DNA of 64,000 bases from NCBI RefSeq assembly GCF_964199755.1, contig NC_133899.1, positions 23,725,446-23,789,445 of the forward strand. Reading direction: 5' to 3'. The stretch comes from Larus michahellis (lineage: Eukaryota; Chordata; Aves; Charadriiformes; Laridae). The stretch's first letter is position 1. Each line of letters begins with the position of its first letter. This document shows positions 12,301 through 21,478 of the stretch, one piece after another. Below the pieces are notes generated by a model. The model searched no databases, was not told where the DNA came from, and saw only the letters and a list, made by a program, of their open reading frames with translations. The translations under genes were made by a program, and so were the position numbers.

Positions 12301-13076
12301 GAGCATCAATGTTTCACCTAAAACTTTCCTTTCGGTTTCTCAACTGCCATAACAGGATCTCCGTGTTTGGCCTATTTCAAAACATTTTTTCTCCCGGTGA
12401 CAACAACTGGGCCCATCACAGTTTATTGCCGTCGAACGTTCTGGGTTTAATGCTCTGCTTTACACAGACCCAGCCGTTACAGAAGGGACATCAGCCAGGC
12501 AGCCATTCAGCCTGCTGGCATTCGTCAGGCTAGAAGTTCATTAGCAACTGAAGGCAAATTCAGAGACCCTTCTGCAGCAAAGCCCTTCAAGCAAATTAAA
12601 CCTTTTTCAAAAGCTCTTCGCAGTTTTAGTCAACACTACGAGAAAAATCCGGGACTCCCAAAATGTACCTCTACCTACTCTGCGAGGCCCCCAGCACAAG
12701 TCACAGCTCCCGATGGCGGCCGAATCTCATCATGGCTTCCCGCCCCGCTTCATCCCCGCCCCGCATCCCTCCTGGTGCTCCCCACGCCCACGACATGGGC
12801 CCCGGCTGGACTCGGGCCACCTGGGGCGACCCGCAGAGAGCCCAGCATGGCTCCCGCAGGCCGCGGCCACCACGGGGGGTCCCCGAGGCCCCGCGCTGCG
12901 CCCCACGCACCTGCTCCAGTCTGGGCGTTGCTGATCTGCAAGTCGCTGGTGGCCGCCTTCAGCTTCTCGCGGGCCATGATCTGGCGCTTGAGGTCCCGCA
13001 GGCAGATGTTCAGGCCGCTGAAGATGACCCTGTCATACGCCAGCTTGGCAGCGAACTTGTAGTGGATGCACGACAT
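314..13076 (-). CDS. RBBP6-like E3 ubiquitin ligase, 5' thirteen coding exons (partial at window edge)
   Basis: Thirteen exons join in one open frame of 1,322 nt (about 440 residues), all with AG acceptors and GT donors and matching phases. Order of domains: DWNN ubiquitin-like fold (about residues 1-80, starting MSCIHYKF), CCHC zinc knuckle (C161, C164, H169, C174), a seven-serine tract (244-250), then a RING-type domain (C260, C263, C275/C276, C281, C284, C297, C300), then a Q/P-rich segment. RBBP6 proteins are nuclear RING E3 ligases that bind p53 and pRb and act in mRNA 3'-end processing. The DWNN domain and the region after the RING differ a good deal from the RBBP6 I know, which is almost invariant in vertebrates, so I infer a diverged paralogue rather than RBBP6 itself. 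The arginine/serine-rich and C-terminal parts would lie left of the window. I chose the ATG at 13074-13076 because it matches the family start; an open frame continues upstream of it but is GC-rich and not family-like. Confidence 0.88.
468..546 (-). CDS. RBBP6-like exon 12
   Basis: A 79-bp exon encoding ACQVPVRRQPALPSLPG and ending VPTT. This matches the QVPV...PSL...IPTT pattern of RBBP6. The acceptor is CACAAG and the donor GTAAGT; it ends in phase 1. Confidence 0.75.
626..722 (-). CDS. RBBP6-like exon 11
   Basis: A 97-bp exon between a T-rich GTAG acceptor and a GTAAGT donor, in phase with exon 10. It encodes DSVIPPAALVTAAEP and ends SSLLKEK. The pattern resembles the RBBP6 segment that precedes the GYQVPV motif, but identity is low. 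Confidence 0.75.
1362..1492 (-). CDS. RBBP6-like exon 10 (Q/P tract)
   Basis: The exon starts AVNSF, the conserved start of the post-RING segment, and keeps GYTK. It then departs from RBBP6, with five glutamines followed by six prolines, and ends PPGPL. The Q run is a CAG repeat. The acceptor is CTCTAG and the donor GTAAGT; it ends in phase 2. Confidence 0.85.
1935..2038 (-). CDS. RBBP6-like exon 9 (second half of RING)
   Basis: The exon completes the RING-type domain with HTCPTCHQTDVSPDALIAN, supplying the last two zinc cysteines (C297, C300). The acceptor is CACAG and the donor GTAACA; it ends in phase 0. Confidence 0.92.
2798..2973 (-). CDS. RBBP6-like exon 8 (serine tract and first half of RING)
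   Basis: The exon encodes KKEKPPFLP, a run of seven serines written as a TCC repeat, and the first half of the RING-type domain (ELLCLICKEIMTD, then IPCCGNSYCDEC). All expected zinc-binding cysteines are present. The donor is GTAAGTG. Intron 8 holds no feature that I recognise. Confidence 0.93.
3237..3376 (-). CDS. RBBP6-like exon 7
   Basis: A 140-bp exon encoding DKNVEPVARIKKSTGIPRSF and then MMEVKDPNTKGAML. This linker between zinc knuckle and RING is close to the RBBP6 family sequence. The acceptor is AACAG and the donor GTAAGT; it ends in phase 2. Confidence 0.92.
4202..4298 (-). CDS. RBBP6-like exon 6 (CCHC zinc knuckle)
   Basis: The exon encodes the zinc knuckle CFRCGKPGHYIKNC (CX2CX4HX4C complete), preceded by PPPSY. 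In RBBP6 this knuckle is thought to bind RNA. It ends in phase 0 at a GTAAGA donor. Confidence 0.92.
4417..4505 (-). CDS. RBBP6-like exon 5
   Basis: The exon encodes TDNLAAANASEEDKIKAMM and continues to REYNPI. This is the strongly conserved ANASEEDKIKAMM segment of RBBP6. The acceptor is AACAG and the donor GTAAGT; it leaves in phase 2. Confidence 0.9.
6881..6925 (-). CDS. RBBP6-like exon 4 (45 bp)
   Basis: Exactly fifteen codons (IDDSPAPLSLAQLVK) between a CAG acceptor and a GTAAAT donor. The IDDS...LAQL motif is RBBP6-specific. The 3.9-kb intron upstream (6926-10831) holds a GC-rich stretch at 8.76-9.36 kb but no gene that I can support. Confidence 0.87.
8760..9360. other. GC-rich stretch in the RBBP6-like intron
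   Basis: A GC-rich, C/G-skewed stretch within the 3.9-kb intron. It is open in several frames on both strands at once, which is what GC-rich sequence does by chance. No splice-bounded exon or family motif was found. Confidence 0.5.
10832..10868 (-). CDS. RBBP6-like exon 3 (37 bp)
   Basis: A very short exon with a TTTTTCTAG acceptor and GTATGT donor. It encodes GGTEPLSGTSKT, matching the TEP-x-x-GTSK signature of RBBP6. It ends in phase 0. Confidence 0.85.
11926..12025 (-). CDS. RBBP6-like exon 2
   Basis: This 100-bp exon completes the DWNN domain, encoding EYTDDNALIAKNSSVIVRR and then IPVGGVK. The acceptor is TTCCAG and the donor GTGAGT. It enters in phase 1 and leaves in phase 2, which matches its neighbours. 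Confidence 0.9.
12911..13076 (-). CDS. RBBP6-like exon 1 (DWNN domain, start codon)
   Basis: The exon runs from the ATG to a GTGCGT donor and encodes residues 1-55 plus one base. It carries the family signatures MSCIHYKF, DRVIFSGLNI and AREKLKA, followed by SDLQISNAQT. It is much richer in G+C than exons 2-13 and lies in a GC-rich stretch (about 12.7-13.6 kb) that may be a CpG-rich 5' end. Confidence 0.9.
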
Positions 13077-13719
13077 GGTTGTGGCCAGGTGGTCCAGGGG
13101 CCACGGCGTCCACAGCGGTACCAAGTGTGGCGGCCTCTGTGCTGGGTTGGGCTGGTGGCAGCGCAGAGAAGGGCCCGCCGAGGGGCCGGGGAAAGCGGTG
13201 CGGGCTGAGCCGAGCTCTGTCCCTGCTCCCTCTCTCCCACACAGTGTTGCCAGGCCTGGCCAGTCACTACGGCCACTGGGCAACGGCCCACCGCCCCACC
13301 CCCACGCCTCAGGGGACCCAGCGCATTGTGACAAAAGGGCTGTCACTGCCCCTGGCTGCTGGTGTCCCTGGTGTCCCCTGGCCTGTCACCGGCCACTGTC
13401 CTGTCACCCCCCAGGTCGGCGGGGTCCCTCCTGTCACCCCCAGGCTGCCACCCCCGCTATCCCCTCCTCCGGGCAGCCAGACGAGCCAAGACAGCCTGGG
13501 GGAGATGCAGCCGGCTCTGCAGTGTGGCGCCCGGCTGCCCGCACCGCAGGGCCAGCGAAGGCAGGGGACATCTCAGGGGGGCTGAGTGTTCCTTGGGGCA
13601 GCTACCGAAAGGTCAGCCAAAGGGGCCAATGACCACCCGGTTTATGGCCACAAGCCAATGTACTTCCCAACCGCGGCACACCCACAGTGGCGTGAACTCT
13701 GTCTGGAGAGGAGGACTAA

Positions 13720-14030
13720 GAAGTCAGGAATGAACCATCAGCGTTAGGAGGTGCCCCAGGACAACCTTTCTTGCTTTCTCAACCATCAAAGCTGCTGCTG
13801 CAACAGCCCTAGCGCAGGAGTTCGTGCCTTGAATGACCAGGTCGAGTTCTGTTGAGTAATATGCTATGGCTTGCAGGCGCTTCTGGCCCAACTGGCTATT
13901 CCTTTCTGTTCATATAAATATAAAAGCCTTCTTGTGGTCTGGCAGGGCTAAGGAGGGAGCTTCCACGACTGCTTGCTTTACATCTTTAAATGCCTTTTGG
14001 GTTTCCGGAGTCAGGAAATCCTTTTGATTT
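13720..14030 (-). mobile_element. Retroviral pol fragment, class I-like (degenerate)
   Basis: Read on the minus strand, the sequence shows a retroviral pattern from the end of reverse transcriptase into the connection region: FLTPETQKAF, then LPDHKKAF, then GQKRLQAIAYYS. It is broken by at least one stop. No LTR or other retroviral gene is attached. It lies about 650 bp upstream of the RBBP6-like start codon. The class assignment is by eye; the fragment is unlike the ERVL-like copies elsewhere in the window. Confidence 0.55.
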
Positions 14031-14654
14031 CAGTGCTGTCCTCTGTATAAATGACATCATTAATTTTGCTCTTGGTGTCTATTTTTCCTGTTAATGGTCA
14101 TTTGGAAGCCCAGGTTTTAATATGGTAGCCTTGCCCGTAAGCCTGTGGTGGATTATACGTATTCATTCCACAACTCGCCCATCGCCACAGTCCAAACCAC
14201 AGCAGCAGAGGAAAAAAGCCCCACTGTTGGATATGCACTAAAAGCCCATCCTCTGCCAGAAACACTCTCCTGGGAACCTGTCCCGGTGAAGTCTCATCGG
14301 TACAGGGACGGGCATCTATGTTACTTTTGAAATTTCACTGAGGAAGGGAAGGATACCAGCCTTCCACCAAGACGGGTTTGTCACTAGTCTGAAAGGAGAT
14401 CCCTGGCTATGCCTGGAGAGCAAACCTATTCACAAGCTCACACGCTCTCCAGGGGCTGGGCACTGGAAATGCCAATAGAGCTCTTAGGGCCGTACAGATG
14501 AAAAGGGGAGTCTTACGCCTGGAACCTTCCATAGATTTGTTCCTATGCCTAAAGGCAATTGGTTTTCCTCCACAGACAGGCTGGGCAGTCTCACCTCGGT
14601 GCCCGGCAGGATCACGCAGCAGATCTTCCTGGAAACTCTGGTGAGGCACATGGA

Positions 14655-14954
14655 ATATAGGGAGTGCAATGATAGGACATGGGGCAACGGTTTCAAACAG
14701 GAAGAGGGTCGATTTAGATTGGATATCAGGAAGAAATTCTTTACTGTAAGGGTGGTGAGGCACTGGAAGAGGTTGCCCAGGGAAGCTGTCGATGCCCCGT
14801 CCCTGGAAGTGTTCAAGGCTGGGTGAGACTTTGGGCAGCCTGGTCTAGTGGGACGTGTCCCTGCCCATGGCAGGGGGGTTGGAACTAGATGATCTTTAGG
14901 GTCCCTTCCAACTCGAACCATTCTGTGATTCTGTGATTCTGTGATTCTGTGATC
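14655..14954 (+). repeat. CR1 LINE 3' end fragment
   Basis: The last codons of a CR1 ORF2 are readable ([15 protein letters not shown], then [16 protein letters not shown]). They are followed by the 3' UTR (TGGAACTAGATGATCTTTAG) and four octamer units of the ATTCTGTG type. This is a truncated bird CR1 insertion. Confidence 0.9.
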
Positions 14955-16162
14955 AGCGACAGCCAACATGGCTTCACTAAGGGCACACGGTGCCTGACAA
15001 ATTTGGTGGCCTTCTACAACGGGGTTACAGTGTTGGTGGATAAGGGAAGAGCAGCTGACATCATCTGACTGGACTCGGGCAAGGTATCTGACACTGTCCC
15101 ACATGACATCCTTGTCTCTAAATTGGAGAGACATGGCTTTGACAGATGGACCACTCGGTGGCTAAGGAATTGGACGGATGGCTGCACTCAGAGAGATTTG
15201 GCCAACAGCTTGATGACCAAGTGGTGAGCAGTGATGAATGGTGTTCTATTTAACATCTTTGTTGGTGACATGGATGTTGGGATTGAATTCACCCTCAGCA
15301 AGTTTGCCGACGACACCAAGCTGTGTGGCACGGTCGACACGCTGGAGCCATCCAGAGGGACCCGGACAGGCTGGAGAAGTTCAATTGGGCCAAGTTCAAG
15401 GCCCTACACATGGGCTGAGGCAATCCCAAGCAAAAATACAGACTGGGAGGAGAATGGTTTGAGAGCAGCCCTGAGGAGAAGGACTTGGGGGTGTTGGTGG
15501 GTGAGAAGCTCAACGTGAGCTGGCAATGTGCACTTGCAGCCCAGAAAGCCAACCATATCCTCGGCTGCATCAAAAGAAGCATGGCCAGCAGGTCGAGTGA
15601 CATGATTCTGTCCCTCTACTCTGCCCTCGTGAGAACCCACCTGAAGTACTGCCTCCAGCTCTGGGGCCCCAAACATGCAAAGGACATGGAACTGTTGGAG
15701 TGAGTGCAGAGGAGACCACAAAAATGACCAGAGGGCTCAAGCCCCTCTGCTGTGAGGACAGGCTGAGAGACTTGGCGTTGTTCACACTGGAGAAGAGAAG
15801 ACTCTGGGGAGACCTTATAGCGGCCTTCCAGTACTACCTAAAGGGGGCCTACAGAAAAGGTGGAGAGGGACTCTTGGTCAGGGAGTGGAGCAACAGGACG
15901 AGGGGAACAGTTTTAAACTGAAAGAGGGTAGATTTAGAAAAGATATTAAGAAGACATTCTTTTTGCCGAGGGCGGTGTGCCGCTGGCACAGGCTGCCCAG
16001 AGAACTTGTGGATGCCCCATCCCTGGAATTGTTCAAGGCCAGGCTGGACAGGGCTTTGAGCAGCCTGGTCTAGTGGGAGGTGTCCCTGCCCATAGCAGGG
16101 AGGTTGGGACTAGATGATCTTTAAAGTCCCTTCTGACTCTACCCATTCTATGACTCTATGAT
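14955..16162 (+). repeat. CR1 LINE fragment, reverse transcriptase to 3' end
   Basis: Directly after the octamer tail of the preceding CR1 a second copy begins inside the reverse transcriptase domain (HGFTKG-like start). It reaches [10 protein letters not shown], then the conserved carboxyl part ([17 protein letters not shown]), and ends at 16.16 kb in the CR1 tail (CTATGACTCTATGATT). Frameshifts and stops break the frame. Confidence 0.9.
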
Positions 16163-17685
16163 TTGCCAGCAATGTTTCAAGTCACACAATACCCAGTTGA
16201 GTTACAAAATGTCACTAAACTTAACGACAGCAGCCTCTTTGCAGGTTTCTAACTCAAAAGCAAAACCCAGAAAGCCTGGTCCTTCCATGTGGCTGGCATC
16301 TTCCCATGGCTCTTCCTCAAGGCAGGAGAAATGACCCTGAATTTGGAAGTCCATGGAAATTTAGAAGTACGCATAGTCCTCTGGCAGTCATTACTTATGG
16401 GCTAGAAGTCAGAAACGAGTCGGACTGCACCAGAAGTGGCACTGCCCCACCTGCAGGAGACATATTGGACCAGAAATGATGGTTTCAAGATAGAAAACAC
16501 AATACAATCCACCAAAACAGCAAAAAAACCCCAAACAGATAAAACATTGTACACAAAACAAAGACCCCCATCTAAACCTTAAAATGGTAAACAAGCTGAA
16601 AAAGAGGACTCTCCACAAAAAAAGACCATGCGGAACACAAGATAACATAAAAATAACATAACCCCAGGAAGCCAGGGCCAACACACCCGGATCCTGTACA
16701 TAACAGTAAAACCTGGGTTAAACACTCCCGGGGAGAAAGGTTGAGGCCCTCGGAGACTTTGAACTGGCCAGCCATGGCCACCGGGCTTCAGCTCATCATT
16801 TCTTTGTCAGATGTCAGATGACCCTGTCCTCCCTGTGAGACCCCTCAGGGCAGCTGTACCCAGCTCCAGGGGGTGGATACGGCCTCGGCGTTATGGTGAG
16901 GTGCTTGCTGGCAGCAAGATCTCTCACGGAGGCACTGGGAAACCCTGGACCCTGACACCCTGCGCATGTACCTCGTCCCACGATCTGATCTAGGAACATC
17001 TCCTTCTGCCCATCCCCGCCACGGGGTGCAGAAAGCAGCGCCATTGGCCCTGGCCTGGTCCTGAGCCATGCCTCAACAGATGACTCTTTAACCAGCAGGC
17101 TTGAAAAGAGGGAAAATTGCCCAGAATTAAGCTGTGCTCTAGTTTTTGCAGGCAGTGGGATTTTTTGAGCTGCCTGGCGGTGCCGCTCCGGAGGAGCACT
17201 CAAGACCCAGGGCGGCTGCCTGTACCTGCGAGCAGGCGGTGCAGTGTGCGCAGCGGGAGCCAGCGGTGGTTTGTGTGGCTGTTGGACGGCTTTGGGCTCT
17301 AAATGTGCCCAACCTAGTACGCCTGGGTCCTTTCTCCTTACAGGTTGTATTTAGAGCTTAAATGGTATTATTTTAAAAAGCAAAACCAAGAAGCAAACAA
17401 ACGCAAAACCAACAAGCAAACAGACAAAAAACCAGCTGGCCGATTCCCCCCCCCGCCCCGAGCTGGGCTTTTTCCCCACAGTCCCGGCCACTCTGCAGGG
17501 CGACGTTCATCACCAATATTAGGCAGCAGGACTGAGCCCAGGGAAGGGCTTTTGCAGGCAGCGCATTCCTTGAGGCGCCTGGTAATGCCGCTGCTGGGGG
17601 GTGCTCAAGAAATGGAGTCAGTTGCCCGTAGTTGCTATTTGTGGTCCCTCCTCATCGCTCTCTGCCTGGCTCCCTGCCCCCATGT
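16163..17685. other. Intergenic stretch, no feature recognised
   Basis: Mostly unique-looking sequence, with a short A-rich run (AAGCAAACAAACGC type) near 17.39-17.44 kb. I found no splice-bounded exon, structural RNA or repeat family. Confidence 0.4.
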
Positions 17686-17689
17686 TATA

Positions 17690-18010
17690 GTTGAATTTAA
17701 AATAAATCGAGTCCAACTTAGATTCAATAAATATTTATTGAGGTAGGAAGGCAAAAGCAGCGCTGGGCGGCCGGGGAGTCGCAGCTCCACCAAAGGCTCG
17801 CAAATTCAAGCAAGCTGAGCAGCTCTTTTTATCTTCACGGAGGTCGGTTTCGACATCTTCGGTACGCCCCTCTGTAGCTTCTTGCTTGAGGTAGTTTAGA
17901 TAAAATGTTGGTCACAGAATCAGCTTAAAACAATACATTCTGATAACATTGTGGTTAAGCTTTTTGTCAAACAGGAGTTCCCATGTTGGTGTAGCAAGAT
18001 AACATTGTGG
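17690..18010 (-). mobile_element. Possible solo or partial avian LTR
   Basis: The stretch has LTR-like composition: a block with AATAAATATTTATTG, a GC-rich block (GCAGCGCTGGGCGGCC), and a following part with a repeated GATAACATTGTGG (near 17.94 and 18.00 kb). I recognise the style from avian endogenous retrovirus LTRs but cannot set its ends, and no TG...CA boundary with flanking duplication was found. Confidence 0.35.
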
Positions 18011-18121
18011 ACATGTCTCTTCTGGTTAAACAGGGAGTTCTCAAGACTGCCACAATGGGTTCGTTCCTCTTGCTTAACTTGTTCGATCAGCAAATCACCT
18101 TTAGTTACTTATTACACCCAT

Positions 18122-18660
18122 CTTTTAATTCCTCCCGCCCTGTCTCTAGCCCATCACTATTTTTTCCTTTCTCTGTCTTTCTCTGGCCGGCTCCCTGATC
18201 TTATGTTTTTCATCCCTCCCTCCCTGCCATGCAGCCTGGTTTTCTCTTTGCTATTTTTGTCTTTCTCTACATCTCTCTCCCCCACTCCCTGCCCTTCTCT
18301 CTTTTCTATCGCTCTGTCCACCTGCCTGGCCTCATCTTCCTTGCTGTCCTGCAGCCCGTCCCCTTTCCTGCCTGTCTGCCTGGGCCTTCCCTCTTCCCTC
18401 TGGGCCTCCATCCCACTCCCCGTCCCCTTTTGCTCTTCCCCCACCTCAGCCCTGGAGGCCGTCGCTCTTCTGTCCTTCTCCGCCTCCTCGTCCTGACCCT
18501 GGCCCCTGCCCTCCATCTCTTTCCCGCTCTCCCCCTGCCCCTCATCAGCATTTCTCCTCCCTCCGCTCCCTGCCCAGCTCCCCCCTGCTCTCCCCGTTGT
18601 CCCTCTGGCCCTTCCCACCCCTCTCTGCTGCTCTCTCCCTCTCTGCCCTCCTCCTCCTCC
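18122..18660. repeat. Polypyrimidine (CT-rich) tract
   Basis: More than 500 bp are almost pure C/T on the plus strand. The opposite strand therefore reads as a long K/E/R/G-rich open frame, which I treat as a by-product. Such tracts often flank promoters and can form triplex or H-DNA structures. Confidence 0.7.
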
Positions 18661-18664
18661 CGGC

Positions 18665-18850
18665 TCCACCGGGGCCTTGGGCCGGGGCAGCCCCGGGGAG
18701 GCGGCTCTGGTTCCTGCGGGGGTCAGAGGGCAGGAAGGGGCGCCCCGGGGCACGCTGGGAGCTGTAGTCCCGGCACAGGGCTCCCGGCGGCCATGTTGTG
18801 TCAGGGGCTGTAGCCTCTGCTCCCGGCGCGGCCCGGTCGTGTAATTGCTG
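18665..18850. promoter_or_regulatory. Promoter-like GC block with ZNF143/THAP11-type and YY1-type sites
   Basis: A CpG-rich block holds, on the minus strand, ACTACAGCTCCCAGCGTG (about 18751-18768). This agrees closely with the SBS element bound by ZNF143/THAP11. About 20 bp away is GCGGCCATGTTG (18787-18798), a YY1-type site. The pair is typical of TATA-less housekeeping or bidirectional promoters. It could drive the RBBP6-like gene through an untranslated first exon, or a plus-strand transcript. No exon is proven to start here. Confidence 0.55.
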
Positions 18851-19007
18851 TGATTTTCGCTCTCTAGAGACCACACATGCTCTTATTTTTTTGACCACCA
18901 GTCTTAAATAACATACAGAAAACCTACAGTAAGCCCATCATGAAACAGCTAAAACTTCTGAGTCGTAAACCGTAGCCCAACCCTTTAGCACCACAAGTGC
19001 TGCTCAC

Positions 19008-19068
19008 CTGTCCTTTCTGAAGGGGTGGATTACTGGCCTTAATGGTTTATGTCCCTTCAGTACTGACC
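19008..19068 (-). CDS. Unidentified gene, candidate exon C
   Basis: The exon ends at a good GTGAGC donor and encodes SVLKGHKPLRPVIHPFRKD. I set the acceptor at CTGAAG because it keeps the frame with exon B. An alternative acceptor a few bases upstream (TTTCAG) opens the same codons but does not match exon B's phase. Further exons on either side were not found. Confidence 0.45.
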
Positions 19069-19142
19069 CTTCAGCCGATGTCTGCTGAAATTTACAGAGA
19101 CAGGCTTGGTATGGCTGGGTAACTATAGAATGAAATAATTAC

Positions 19143-19246
19143 CTTGGCGTCGTTCTTCCTTCTTAGAGACCTGATATATAGAAGGTTCCTGTGTCAGCTG
19201 AAAAGGCAATGGATATTTTGGAATCTTTTTCAGAGAATCAAATGGC
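19143..19246 (-). CDS. Unidentified gene, candidate exon B
   Basis: A 104-bp exon with a TCTTTAG acceptor and GTAATT donor. It encodes PFDSLKKIPKYPLPFQ, then TQEPSIYQVSKKEERRQ. The composition looks like real protein rather than chance translation. It enters in phase 2 and leaves in phase 1, joining exons A and C without a stop. Family unknown; it shows no kelch or RBBP6 signature. Confidence 0.55.
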
Positions 19247-19588
19247 CTAAAGACAATCATAAATGAGCCGAAAAAGGCTAACATGAAGGCTGTGTATTAA
19301 CTGTATTTTTGTTAACGGAGCTCTCTACCCATTAGAGCGCAAACCATCTCATGATGCCTGCAATATCAAGTCACAGTGTCAAGGAAAAGTGGTTGGAACA
19401 GCATGCATGCATACATTTACGTCTCATAATCCCATCTTTAACAACCACCTAAACTCAAACTAACACAGTCAGGTAACTGAGGCATGACCATTAAGAGGGA
19501 ATGGATGACCTTTCCACAGTGAAAGTCAGCTCTCCAGTGAGGGCATCTCTGCTTTTCTCCAGGCATCCTTCCCCTTTATTTTACCTAC

Positions 19589-19687
19589 AGCAAATTCTCT
19601 AATGACAAACTTGCTTGCAGACGGTTGCAGCTCTCCAGGGGTAAACCAGCCTGATGCACTGAAGACAAACTCTCTGAGAAGAGATGG
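19589..19687 (-). CDS. Unidentified gene, candidate exon A
   Basis: A 99-bp stretch with a T-rich TTTTTTAG acceptor and a GTAGGT donor, open in the frame that continues into exon B. It encodes HLFSESLSSVHQAG followed by an L/S-rich segment ending ENL. I do not recognise the family. The support is the splice signals plus exact phase agreement with the two following exons. Confidence 0.5.
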
Positions 19688-19689
19688 CT

Positions 19690-20435
19690 AAAAAATACCA
19701 GGACGTCTGGGAGGAACGCTTTGTCTGGGCTGGCCAGAGCGGTCTAGCTGGGGTTCAGCTCTCAGGGCTGGGCACATGGCAGCAGTGGACATCGTCCCTT
19801 GTTACCCTTTACATTGCTTTTAACCCAAGGTAAACTGTTTTAAACCACTGCAGAAAAAGACTTGGCAGCAATGAGGACAGCACCGCCCTCATCTTCGCCT
19901 GGCCCACTGGCTCCTGCGTTGCCACTTTTGGGTGAGCGGTGGTGCCGTGTGCCGTTGGCGGGCAGGAGAGGTTCCCCAGCATGGCCATGCCGTGCTGGGA
20001 ATGGCCTCTGCCCTGCCTGCAGAGCCTGGGCAGGGAGCAGGCAGCACGCCGGCAGGGAGGGAGGGAGGCAGGGAGGTTTTGGGGTACCATCAAGCTCCAG
20101 ACAGTTTCTTTTCTTGCTACTAAAACTCTGTAAGATTGGTTGTTAAGCTCTGCCATGGCAACTTAACGCAAGGCTACCTTGCCTTACCCTGTGGTAACTT
20201 TTAGTCATAAAGGAACACACCATGATGCATTACGGCATCCACAGACACCACTGTCAGGGTAGGTGTGCAAGTGGACTTCCAAAGTTCAGAATTTCTAAAA
20301 TAACCGTGCCACCCATACAAAAGGCATTTAGAGATGGAAAATCAAGCGCCCGCAAAAAGCGGGGATGAATTGGTGTTCTAGAGGAAAAAGATTCATCAAG
20401 TTGAAACAACTGAGGACAATAAAGCTTATTAATTG
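19690..20435. other. Intergenic stretch, no feature recognised
   Basis: Between the unidentified exons and a CR1 fragment I see no family-like exon, repeat or RNA gene. Several overlapping open frames between 19.8 and 20.15 kb have no matching splice structure. Confidence 0.35.
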
Positions 20436-20439
20436 ATCA

Positions 20440-20910
20440 CAGATATTGAGCCACTTCCCCGACAGCTGCTGGAAAAGCAGCATGGCGAGCTGTAGGCAAT
20501 CCAGGAGACTGCCAGAACCGAGTGCCTTGAAGATAACTTCTTGAGCCAGGTAACAGACAGCCCCACCAGAGGAGCGGCCATACTGGACCTGAAGGGCACC
20601 AACGCAAATGAGCTAATGGGTGACATCAAGATTGGAGGCAGCCTGGGCTGCGGTGGTCAGGCGCTGGTGGAGTGCACAGTCCCGAGGGGTCTGGGCATGT
20701 GGGGAAGAGTAAAGTCAGGACCCTGAATTTCAGGAAAGCAAACTTCCAGCTCTTCAAAGAGCTGGTCAATAAGACCTTCTGGGACACTGATGAAAATCTA
20801 GTTCCTGTGAAACTGATAGAAATGGCACTTGCAGATTTGCATGAGGGACGTGTAAGTACAGGGAACATGGACTACAAATTCATACCACTGCGCACGTATG
20901 AGTTCAAAAT
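20440..20910 (+). repeat. CR1 LINE endonuclease-region fragment
   Basis: The translated sequence, with stops and frameshifts, follows the middle of CR1 ORF2: SRR near the start, PTRGAAILDL, then GDIKIGGSLGC, then TLNFRKANFQLFKELV. These belong to the end of the endonuclease domain. Neither CR1 end is present. It abuts the downstream end of the KLHL10-like gene. Confidence 0.8.
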
Positions 20911-20946
20911 TTTTAAGCAAAGTCTTAACTGTCAGTAACGCTGAGT

Positions 20947-21478
20947 TTATTTAGAGAAAAAAAATCCCTTCTGTCCACACTTCCACCCTTCCTTGCCCAG
21001 CAAGACTACAACGTGCTGCCTCCTGTTCTGCAGGTCATGAGCAACCCATTTCAGAACGGCCTCGAACACGGCCTCTTCTTTCACAGGGAGCTCATCCTTC
21101 TCCAGCAGGCGTTCCAGGTCATTGAAGGAGAGCGCCACAAACTCTGTGGACACCCTGCTCACCTCCTCAAAGTGATGCAGGATGAACTCATGGGCTGCTT
21201 CTCGCAGGTCAGGACAGTAGTAGTAGCCTGTGAATCTCCAGATGCCGACACAATTTTCCAAGCACAGCTGGGATTTTAAGAACTCGCAGCACAGCCTGAC
21301 GATGTCCAGGACATTGAACTGGTCTGCTGCGATGAGCAAACTTTCAACGTTGTCATCCGTGACCCGCACTGTCCCGGTGTAGGCATATTCCATAAGGAGC
21401 CTCATCATTTCAGAGGAAGTGCCGGGGATCTTATAGACCTTCCTCTCGGCATTGCTCCAGTTGCTGGAGAACAAAGCC
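20947..21478 (-). CDS. KLHL10-like exon 2 (BTB end and BACK, terminal)
   Basis: The exon continues ALFSSNWSNAERKVYKIPG through DELPVKEEAVFEAVLKW to HVVVLLGK, with no internal stop. It then reads a short tail of unrelated residues to TAA at 20947-20949. One residue is missing compared with KLHL10 in the KEE segment. AATAAA at 20946-20951 could serve as a polyadenylation signal. Confidence 0.8.

Noticed and set aside
18157-18876. A 239-codon K/E/R/G-rich frame on the minus strand
   Set aside because: It is the complement of a CT-rich tract; composition alone explains it, although it superficially resembles the charged tail of RBBP6.
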